Shown in pieces: positions 57,427 through 64,000 of a DNA stretch of 64,000 nucleotides. The number at the start of each line of letters is the position of its first letter. The first letter of the stretch is position 1. This stretch comes from Paraburkholderia ribeironis. Lineage in GTDB: Bacteria; Pseudomonadota; Gammaproteobacteria; Burkholderiales; Burkholderiaceae. The stretch lies in the NCBI RefSeq assembly GCF_900019265.1, contig NZ_CYGX02000015.1:115929-179928 (forward strand). Reading direction: 5' to 3'. The position numbers were made by a program, and so were the translations under genes. The notes beneath the pieces are model-generated. The model did no database searches and was not told where the DNA came from. It was given only the letters and a program-made list of their open reading frames with translations.

Positions 57427-59388
57427 CTAGCCGCGCTCGTGCTTCAATTGCTCGAAGGTGGTGATTTTTCCGGCCAGCGCGCTCGCCGCAACCGTGTAAG
57501 GACTCGCGAGCCACACATCGCCCGGGCCCGAACGGCCCGGAAAATTACGGTTGATCGCGCTGATCGTCACCTGATGCGCGTCGGCCGATTGACCCGGTCC
57601 GCAGTTCGCGCACGACCCGCAGCCCGGCATCACGAGCGTCACGCCCGCGCGTTCGAACACGGGCAGATAGCCTTGCTGCTCGCAATACGCGCGCACTGCC
57701 ATGGTGCCGAATTGCAGGTAGAGCCGCGTGCTCTGCGGCACGCGCAGGCCATGTTCGACGCCCCAATGCAGCACCTCGTGATAGAAATCGAAGTCCTCGC
57801 GCTTGCCTGCGGTACACGAGCCGCCGTACGCGATATCGATCGACACGTCCTGCTCCAGTTGCGCCGCCGCCATGCCATTGCCGGGATCGCCGGGGCGCGC
57901 GAGCATCGGCTCGATCGCACTCGCGTCGATGCGGATGATGTCGCGATAGCTCGCGCCCGGGTCGCTTTTCATCCAGTTTTCAAGCATGAAATCGACGCCG
58001 CGCCGCTCCTTCAGAAACGCCACCGTACGTTCGTCCGGCTCGACGATGCCGGTGAAGCCGCCCAACTCCGCGACCATGTTGGTCAAGGTCGCGCGCTCGT
58101 CGATCGACATCGCGCGCACCGCCGCACCGCCGTATTCGAATACGAGGCCGATCGCACCGCCCGAGCGGATCGCGTCCGTGCGCAGCAGATGCAGCACGAC
58201 GTCCTTCGCGGTCACGCCGTCGCGCAGGCCGCCGTCGATCTCGATGCGCAGCGTCTCGGGTACCTTGCAGCGCACGTAGCCCGTCACCCAGCTATTGGCG
58301 ATTTCCGTCGCGCCCGCACCGAACGCGAGGCAGCCGAGCGCGCCCGAATGCGGTGTGTGCGAATCCGTGCCGCACGCCACCTCGCCCGGCAACGCATATT
58401 GCTCGGCCAGCAGCGCATGACAGATGCCTTCGGAGCCCGGCAGCGTATCGAGCGCGCCGTGCGAGCGCACCGGATAGTCGCGCGAAAACGCTGTGTGGCC
58501 TTCCATCAGATTGGCGACGCCGGGCAGCAAACCGTCGCGCACATGAGGAATGCTCTGTGCCGCAAGCACCAGATGATCCTGAAACGCGATGATGTGATCC
58601 GGCGCATGTAGCGGCGCGGGCTTGCCGAACGCGCGATGCATCAGATGCGCGCACATGCCGGTGAAGTAGTCGTGGCTGAAGCGCCAGTCGGCGGCGATGA
58701 ACACGCCGTCGCCACGCTGCGCGCTCGCGATGCCAGGGTGCAGATGACGCTCGATGATCTTCTCGACCAGCGTCTTCGGTTCGATGCATGGCGTGGCTGC
58801 CGTTGCATTCGCCGCCTCGTCGCGCACGCGCGGTGCGGGCCAGTCCGCGAACCTGCTGTACGCGAGCAGACCGCCGCTGCGGATGATCTGCTGCGTAAGC
58901 GCGTCGCGGCCTTTGAGGAACTCGTCGATCGGCACCGCTTCGCCCGCGATCAGACGATCGAGCACGGAGAAATCGGTGGTGGTGAGAATGCCGATGTTGT
59001 CGCAGTTCTGCTGATAGATCCGCTCGAAGCTCTCCGCGACGATCAGCCGGATGCCCGCCGACAGTTCCGCCAGCGGACTCGATTCACGCGACGAGCCTTT
59101 GCCGTAGCGCTTGCCCGCCACCGTGACCTGGAAGCCGCCGTGCTTCACCGCGTTGCGGCCGATCGGCATGCGCTCGCCCGCCTTGAAACCGACATACGGA
59201 TACTGGCCGAGGCGTTCGTCGTAAGTGAGCATCACGGTGACCGGCGTGATTTCGTCGGTAGACACGTTCTCGCGTAACGGCCCCGCCGTGGCGCGCGTGA
59301 AATTTTCGCCGGCAAGTTGCGCGTCGATCACCGCGGGGTCCTGGGACAGGTACAGCACGCGGCCATCGAGGCGGATCGTGTCGCTCAT
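57427..59388 (-). CDS. Aconitase/isopropylmalate-dehydratase family enzyme with permuted domains
   Basis: The 653-residue protein is an iron-sulfur hydro-lyase. Its swivelling LeuD-like domain comes first (about 1-190, with YGKGSSRESSPLAELSAG) and the LeuC-like catalytic domain follows (about 210-650, with CGTDSHTPHSGALGC near 337 and PGCGSCANCGPG near 587, which supply the three cluster cysteines). In ordinary aconitase A the order is the reverse; AcnB has the swivel domain first but also a HEAT domain that is absent here. Substrate is unknown; citrate, isopropylmalate or a related acid are candidates. A LysR gene lies upstream and an MFS transporter downstream. Confidence 0.85.
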   Translation of the reverse strand: MSDTIRLDGRVLYLSQDPAVIDAQLAGENFTRATAGPLRENVSTDEITPVTVMLTYDERLGQYPYVGFKAGERMPIGRNAVKHGGFQVTVAGKRYGKGSSRESSPLAELSAGIRLIVAESFERIYQQNCDNIGILTTTDFSVLDRLIAGEAVPIDEFLKGRDALTQQIIRSGGLLAYSRFADWPAPRVRDEAANATAATPCIEPKTLVEKIIERHLHPGIASAQRGDGVFIAADWRFSHDYFTGMCAHLMHRAFGKPAPLHAPDHIIAFQDHLVLAAQSIPHVRDGLLPGVANLMEGHTAFSRDYPVRSHGALDTLPGSEGICHALLAEQYALPGEVACGTDSHTPHSGALGCLAFGAGATEIANSWVTGYVRCKVPETLRIEIDGGLRDGVTAKDVVLHLLRTDAIRSGGAIGLVFEYGGAAVRAMSIDERATLTNMVAELGGFTGIVEPDERTVAFLKERRGVDFMLENWMKSDPGASYRDIIRIDASAIEPMLARPGDPGNGMAAAQLEQDVSIDIAYGGSCTAGKREDFDFYHEVLHWGVEHGLRVPQSTRLYLQFGTMAVRAYCEQQGYLPVFERAGVTLVMPGCGSCANCGPGQSADAHQVTISAINRNFPGRSGPGDVWLASPYTVAASALAGKITTFEQLKHERG

Positions 59389-59524
59389 CGATGCATTCTC
59401 CTTGCGCTCACTATACGGCGCGCAAAGCCGATGCCGAAGTGCCGGTGCGGCAACGCAGCCGTCTCGGTTGGCGAGTGCTGGAGCGTGTGGCGCACTGCGG
59501 GGTTCGTCGCGGTTGTGCTCGCTG

Positions 59525-59597
59525 GCGTTGCGTTGGTCGCGGGTTGCGTTGGTCGGGGTTGCGGTGGTCGGGTTGCGGTGGTCGGGTTGCGTTGGTC
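59525..59597. repeat. G-rich tandem repeat between LysR and aconitase-family genes
   Basis: Five copies of TTGCG(T/G)TGGTC stand at 59528, 59544, 59559, 59573 and 59587, separated by short G-rich spacers, giving a 14-16 base period. It lies within the 239-base region upstream of the aconitase-family gene. Confidence 0.85.
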
Positions 59598-59627
59598 GGC
59601 GCTGCGTTCGCCGTTGCTTCGCGCGTG

Positions 59628-60530
59628 CTAGGGCTGGTTGCCAAGAAACCCGACCAGCGCCGCCGCGCTCGCGCTCAACTGCTCACGCGCCCTGAAGATC
59701 ATCATCAGGCGGCGCACGGCCCACGCATCGCTCAGCGACAACAGGCGCACGTCGAGCGTATTGACGTACAGCAGCCCGACCTGCTCGGGCACGATCGCGA
59801 TGCCGAGCCCCGCGTGCACCATCCGGCACAGCGCGTCGAGACTGCTGACGCGTATCCGCACGTCGAGCTGCCGCCCCGCCTCGCCCGCCTGCTGCGCGAG
59901 CAGGTGCGTCAGCGCGCTCTCGCTGCGCAGGCCGACGAAGCTCTCGTCGAACAGATCGTCGAACACCACGCGCGACGCGTCGGCGAGACGGTGGTCGCCC
60001 GGCACCAGCACCGCCAGCCGGTCTTGCCGGTACGGCACCTGCTCGAACGCTTCGCTGCCGGCGACCGGGTTGCAGATGCCGAAGTCGGCGCCGTGCTCGT
60101 CGACGATACGCAGCACGTCGGCGCTGTTCTCCTCTTCCAGTTCGATCGACACGTCGGGGAATACGCGCCCGAACGCGGCGATATCCTCCGGCAGAGACTG
60201 GACGATCGACGAAAGATTCGCGACCACCCGCACGCGTCCTTTCGCGCCCGACGAAAAGCGCGACAACTCCGCGCTCATCTGCTCGATGTTGCCGATGATC
60301 GCCAGCGCGTAGCGCAGCACGGTCTCGCCGACCGGCGTTACCGTGATGCCGCGCGACTGCCGCTGGATCACCGGCAGGCCGATCACCGCCTCGATCTCGG
60401 CGATGCGCCGGCTCACCGCCGACGACGCGATGAACTCGCGCTCGGCCGCTCGCGCGATGTTGCGCTCCTGGCAGACGGCAACGAACAGGCGCAGCGAAGT
60501 GAGGTCGAGTCTCTTGAGAAGGTTTTCCAT
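59628..60530 (-). CDS. LysR-family transcriptional regulator
   Basis: The 300-residue protein has an N-terminal winged helix-turn-helix (LTSLRLFVAVCQERNIARAA and SSAVSRRIAEIEAVIGLPV) and a periplasmic-binding-fold effector domain. It is the nearest gene upstream of the aconitase-family and MFS genes, in the same direction, so it likely controls them in response to a carboxylate. It is 35 kb from the cbb operon and is not a good CbbR candidate. The alternative downstream target would be the oxygenase gene at 60625. Confidence 0.92.
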   Translation of the reverse strand: MENLLKRLDLTSLRLFVAVCQERNIARAAEREFIASSAVSRRIAEIEAVIGLPVIQRQSRGITVTPVGETVLRYALAIIGNIEQMSAELSRFSSGAKGRVRVVANLSSIVQSLPEDIAAFGRVFPDVSIELEEENSADVLRIVDEHGADFGICNPVAGSEAFEQVPYRQDRLAVLVPGDHRLADASRVVFDDLFDESFVGLRSESALTHLLAQQAGEAGRQLDVRIRVSSLDALCRMVHAGLGIAIVPEQVGLLYVNTLDVRLLSLSDAWAVRRLMMIFRAREQLSASAAALVGFLGNQP

Positions 60531-60624
60531 GGCGTCATTCGGCGGTCAGTCCTCCGATTGTGACGCAGGCCGCGCAATTCGCCAAAGTCTGCGGCGCGCG
60601 CCGCAGCACACCATGTTGTCGCGT

Positions 60625-61377
60625 TCACAACGCGTCGTGGAAAATAATGCCCAGCGTATGCCGCTGACCCGAGCGCAACCGGCTGACCCCGTGACGCAGC
60701 CTGACGCGATACGGGCCGCGCGTGCCCTGCACCGGCCGGCTATTCACCGTGAACACCACCGCATCGCCCTTGGCGAGCGGCACCACTTCCGCGCGTGACT
60801 GCATCCGCGGACGCTGCTCCGTCATGACGAACTCGCCGCCGGTAAAATCGCGCCCCGGCGCCGACAGCAGAATCGCGACCTGAAGCGGAAATACATGCTC
60901 GCCGTAAAGATCCTGGTGAAGACAGTTGTAGTCGCCCGCACCGTATTGCAGGATCAACAGCGTCGGACGGACCTGCCCCGCGTGATGGCAACGCCGGATG
61001 AAGTCCGCGTGCTTCGCCGGATAGCGGACGCCGATATGCATGACTTCGTTCCAGCGGTTCGCCAGCGGTACCAGATGCGGATAGATCGCCGTGCGCAGTG
61101 CACCGATCAGCTCCGGTAACGGATAGTCGAAGTACTTGTATTCGCCACTGCCGAAGCCGTGGCGAGCCATGACGACGCGGCTTCGATAGAGGTCGTCGTG
61201 AGAATAAAGCGCTGCCAGCGCGTCACATTCCTGCAATGTGGCGAGTCCGGGCACGACCGCGCATCCGTACAGGTCGAGGTCCTGTTCGATGCGGGGCCAG
61301 TCGAGCGCGTCGACCCGCTGATGAATCGTCGCTGTCGATGGCATGACGTTGGATTGTGCGATGCATGAGCTCATCAT
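60625..61377 (-). CDS. 2-oxoglutarate-Fe(II) oxygenase family protein
   Basis: The 250-residue protein has the double-stranded-helix pattern: iron ligands in YNCLHQDLYG (His and Asp), a later RHGVSRL (His) and an arginine in QRHTLGIIF that would bind 2-oxoglutarate. A conserved FPLQVAILLSAPGRDFTGGEF stretch lies between them. Substrates of this group include proteins, nucleic acids and small molecules; none can be chosen. Starts at 61377, 61374 or 61344 are possible, without a clear ribosome site. Confidence 0.82.
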   Translation of the reverse strand: MMSSCIAQSNVMPSTATIHQRVDALDWPRIEQDLDLYGCAVVPGLATLQECDALAALYSHDDLYRSRVVMARHGFGSGEYKYFDYPLPELIGALRTAIYPHLVPLANRWNEVMHIGVRYPAKHADFIRRCHHAGQVRPTLLILQYGAGDYNCLHQDLYGEHVFPLQVAILLSAPGRDFTGGEFVMTEQRPRMQSRAEVVPLAKGDAVVFTVNSRPVQGTRGPYRVRLRHGVSRLRSGQRHTLGIIFHDAL

Positions 61378-61638
61378 TGAATAGCGGCGGTACGGATCGC
61401 CATCTCCGTCGAATTGGATTGATAGCGTCAGTGTACGAGTGCGGCGGCAGGAAAACACTCCGGGTCTTGCTGTGCAATTCGGCAGACCTGGCGGCCAGGC
61501 AAACAGGTCGCGAGAGGTCGCGAGAGGCCACGACACACCTGCGCTCCTGCACGAGTTCGCAATTCAGGCTACGCTGTTTGCAGCTGTCGCGCTCGCGCCA
61601 GGTCGACCGCGCAACCCGTCATTCCAGTAAGGACCGCA

Positions 61639-62280
61639 ATGAAACAAACGCTCACCATCGATTTTGTCTCCGACATCGCCTGCCCCTGGTGCGCGATCGG
61701 CTTATCGTCGCTTCAGCTGGCACTATCTCGCCTCGGCGAAGCGGTGCAGGCGCAGATCACCGTGCATCCGTTCGAATTGAATCCGCAGATGGGACCGGAA
61801 GGCGAGGACATCGTCGACTATCTCGGCAAGAAATACGGACGCACGCCGGCGCAAATCGCCGACACACAAGCCATGATCCGCGAGCGCGGTGCGAGCGTCG
61901 GCTTTGTGTTCGGCCCGCGCACGCGGGTCTATAACACCTTCGACGCGCATCGCCTGCTGCATTGGGCCGGCATCGAAGGCAGGCAGTTGGCGCTCAAGCA
62001 GGCGCTGCTGCGCGCCTACCATGGCGACGGCAAAGATCCGAGCAACCACGACGTGCTGGTCGAAGCAGCACAATCCATCGGACTCGATGCCGCAAAGGCG
62101 CGTGAAGTTCTGTCGAACGGAACCTATGCCGATGAGGTTCGCGCCGAAGAACGGAATAACCACGAGATGGGCATTCAGTCCGTGCCGGCCATTATCTTCA
62201 ACGGTCGATATCTGGTGACGGGCGGTCAACCGGCGGACGAATTCGTGCGGATCATCAAGGAGATTCTGGCCAAGGCGTAG
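61639..62280 (+). CDS. FrnE-type DsbA oxidoreductase
   Basis: The 213-residue protein lacks a signal peptide and has a thioredoxin fold with CPWC at residues 15-18 and the inserted helical domain of FrnE-like disulfide isomerases; the cis-proline region is GIQSVPAIIFNGRY. It probably acts on thiols in the cytoplasm. A ribosome site AAGGACC precedes ATG 61639. It is divergent from the oxygenase and stands alone. Confidence 0.9.
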   Translation: MKQTLTIDFVSDIACPWCAIGLSSLQLALSRLGEAVQAQITVHPFELNPQMGPEGEDIVDYLGKKYGRTPAQIADTQAMIRERGASVGFVFGPRTRVYNTFDAHRLLHWAGIEGRQLALKQALLRAYHGDGKDPSNHDVLVEAAQSIGLDAAKAREVLSNGTYADEVRAEERNNHEMGIQSVPAIIFNGRYLVTGGQPADEFVRIIKEILAKA

Positions 62281-62514
62281 GCGCATGACAGGGTCGTTTG
62301 AAATGGCGCGGCGGGCAGTTCGCGGCCAGCTCGGGCGATACACCGACGCCGCCCGGCCCAGCCGCGAACGCCCTGTTCATCCTGTCTTCGCAGCCTATAA
62401 TCGGTTCGGACGGCGGTACACCCGTCTCGAGGCGGCATCGCTCTTGCTGCCTCTGCCCCGCTGGCACTACGCGGCTCGAACGGCAGTTCTGGACAAACCG
62501 GCAAAGGAGCACAA

Positions 62515-62901
62515 ATGAAAACAAACGGCGCGAGCAGAATAATCGGCGCGATGACGTCTGTGGTCATTGCGATTTGCGCGAACTCCGCCCACGCGCAGAC
62601 ATCCGGCGGCACACCAACCGAGGCGGCCGCGCAAAATCCGTCTGTCGGTGCGCGTTCGTCCTCAAACAACCGGTCGGATAGCACGATTGTTCGTGACGTG
62701 CGCCGCGCGTTCACGCGTACGACAGGGTTGAACTCCGCGAATATTCACGTGCAGGCACGCCACGGCGTGGTGACGTTGACCGGCACCGTGCCGCAGCGCT
62801 CACAGATCCAGCGGGCCGGAAATGCAGCAAGGTCGGTGCGGGGCGTCAGATCGGTATCGAACCGGCTGACGGTGCGAACATGGCGCGGCGGCGGACATTA
62901 G
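62515..62901 (+). CDS. Exported BON-domain protein
   Basis: The 128-residue protein has a signal peptide (about 1-28, ending NSAHA) followed by a Ser/Asn-rich stretch and one BON domain (SDSTIVRDVRRAFTRTTGLN, then IHVQARHGVVTLTGTVPQRSQ). BON domains bind membranes or other ligands and are common in stress proteins such as OsmY. GGAGCACAA precedes ATG 62515. Confidence 0.88.
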   Translation: MKTNGASRIIGAMTSVVIAICANSAHAQTSGGTPTEAAAQNPSVGARSSSNNRSDSTIVRDVRRAFTRTTGLNSANIHVQARHGVVTLTGTVPQRSQIQRAGNAARSVRGVRSVSNRLTVRTWRGGGH

Positions 62902-62953
62902 ACCAACACGTCGCGCGGCCGATCCGCGACGCGGCGACCTGTCTGTCAATGCG

Positions 62954-63748
62954 TTACCGCCATACGCGATAGTTCATCACCGGTGCCCGATACGCGTACA
63001 CGCGCGGCGCGCCCCAATAGACCGGCGGCCGGTAGACCTGATACGCGACGGGCGGAGCTAGAGGCTGGACCACGGTTTCGACCACGGGCATCTCCTCGTA
63101 CTGCGGTTGCGCGTAGACCGGGACATACTGGATCTGAGGCGGCGGAGCATATTCCTGCCGCACATACACGGGCTGACTCTCTGCATAGACCGGCTGCGGC
63201 GGCGCCTGCGCATACTCCGGCGCCGGCTGATATTGCATCGGCATGGGCGGAGCGTACTGCTGATCCTGGTAGGCCTGCCTGTATTGCGGCGGCGGTGGCG
63301 GTTGCGGCACCTGACGCGGTTGCGCGGCCTGGCGCTGCTGCGCGTACTGACGAGGTTGCGGCGGAATGGTGGTGTACTTCGAGTTGTCGTCTTCCGGTAC
63401 GCCGGCCGGCAACGGCGGCACGTCCACGCGGGCCACCTGTGTGTTGGTGGGTTGCCGCTGACCGTGGTTGTGCGAATCGATCATCGCGTTGTAATCGGCC
63501 TGATCCTGCTTGCCGCGATTGATATAGCCATTGCGATAAGCGCGAGCCACGTCCGACATCTTCGCTTTCGGATCTTCCTTCATGCCGTCCGCGTTGACCT
63601 GATACTCGTTCGGACTGAGCGAGCCGGCCGGCGCCTCGTCGGCGGCATAGGCGGCTTCGGGGCCGTCGGCCCATGCAAGGCTGCACTGTAGCGTGAGCGC
63701 TGAAGCCATTGTCGTCACCCCAAGCCCCAACACCGTTCTTATTCTCAT
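62954..63748 (-). CDS. Pro/Gln/Tyr-rich exported protein, function unknown
   Basis: The 264-residue protein has a signal peptide (about 1-28) and a short conserved part with SDVARAYRNGYINRGKQDQA, then a long low-complexity region rich in Pro, Gln and Tyr (from about residue 125), with QPVYA, PPPQYRQAY and YVPVYAQPQY units, ending in an aromatic-rich VYAYRAPVMNYRVWR. Such regions are typical of cell-surface or matrix proteins. No family is recognised. Confidence 0.8.
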   Translation of the reverse strand: MRIRTVLGLGVTTMASALTLQCSLAWADGPEAAYAADEAPAGSLSPNEYQVNADGMKEDPKAKMSDVARAYRNGYINRGKQDQADYNAMIDSHNHGQRQPTNTQVARVDVPPLPAGVPEDDNSKYTTIPPQPRQYAQQRQAAQPRQVPQPPPPPQYRQAYQDQQYAPPMPMQYQPAPEYAQAPPQPVYAESQPVYVRQEYAPPPQIQYVPVYAQPQYEEMPVVETVVQPLAPPVAYQVYRPPVYWGAPRVYAYRAPVMNYRVWR

Positions 63749-64000
63749 GATCCACCTCGCGGCCGATTAAGAATTTTGAAAGCGCAAGTTATTTGCCCCG
63801 TGTGCCTTTTGGCAGTGCCCCGTGCGTTGTAGATTTCTAGCACATTCTTGTGTCGGCTACATAGTTTTTTGTCGGGATATGAGGGGTTTGGCGCATTCGA
63901 GTCGAAGTGCCCGTTGCGCGGATGAAGTGCCGGGACAGGGCGGGGGGAATTGAAGCGTGCTGGCGGGTTGCTGGGGGCGGCTTGGCGGTTTGGCGGTTTG
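63749..64000. other. Upstream region of the Pro/Gln-rich gene
   Basis: No gene is supported in these 252 bases. An AT-richer stretch (63780-63880) is a likely promoter region. The last bases form a short tandem repeat of GGCGGTTT at the window edge. Confidence 0.35.

Noticed and set aside
59628..60530. LysR gene as the missing CbbR
   Set aside because: It is 35 kb from cbbL and directly precedes the aconitase-family gene in the same direction, so local control is the better explanation.

Overview
The window looks like a chromosome segment of a Burkholderiales beta-proteobacterium, most likely Paraburkholderia. The DNA is GC-rich, the RuBisCO is a red-type form IC enzyme with CbbX, and the tetrahydromethanopterin (H4MPT) genes are of the bacterial type. 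The species assignment is inference from gene content, not from a search. No rRNA, tRNA, CRISPR array or intact insertion sequence was seen.

Most of the window is a single methylotrophy and autotrophy island. Bases 1-2185 carry a lanthanide-type PQQ methanol dehydrogenase (xoxF) and the start of its cytochrome (xoxG). Bases 2607-10248 carry a pterin dehydratase and a tightly overlapping H4MPT operon (mptG, mtdB, an ATP-grasp gene, mch, a RimK-like ligase, a CitG-like gene), followed by fae. Bases 10372-15768 hold a small exported protein, folB, a sigma-54 activator, dmrB and a dihydropteroate-synthase-like gene. Bases 15794-24958 are a Calvin-cycle operon on the minus strand (cbbL-cbbS-cbbX-cbbF-cbbP-cbbT-cbbA-rpe).

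A tiny pqqA (25430-25504) opens the next block. It is followed by a DUF447 gene, methanofuran-type cofactor genes (mfnB-, mfnE-, mfnF- and mfnD-like), a HisA-like gene and fhcBADC (31008-36033). Then come cytochrome b561, an S33 hydrolase, pqqBCDE and a two-component system (36150-42684). Bases 42868-48672 hold a TonB-dependent receptor, a beta-propeller protein and tonB-exbB-exbD. Bases 48818-50322 hold cbbY and cbbZ. Bases 51108-53458 hold a second PQQ alcohol dehydrogenase, also with the lanthanide-type Asp-x-Asp signature, and a diheme cytochrome c.

Taken together the genes describe a route: methanol is oxidised in the periplasm by XoxF, formaldehyde is captured by Fae on H4MPT, oxidised through MtdB and Mch, and released as formate by Fhc. 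CO2 is fixed by RuBisCO, and PQQ and the C1 cofactors are made locally. Formate dehydrogenase, MxaFI, a neighbouring CbbR, and the early and amination steps of methanofuran synthesis are not in the window.

The right-hand end (53459-64000) is ordinary accessory DNA: ompW, an MFS transporter with a tiny downstream reading frame, a domain-permuted aconitase-family enzyme with a LysR regulator, a 2OG-Fe(II) oxygenase, a FrnE-type DsbA protein, a BON-domain protein and a Pro/Gln-rich exported protein.

Two window-scale patterns stand out. First, sigma-54-type promoter matches lie before phhB, mptG, pqqA and fhcB, with a weaker one before fae, and a sigma-54 activator is encoded inside the island. 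Second, 11-14 bp tandem repeats recur at gene ends, three of them read in frame as tetrapeptide repeats.
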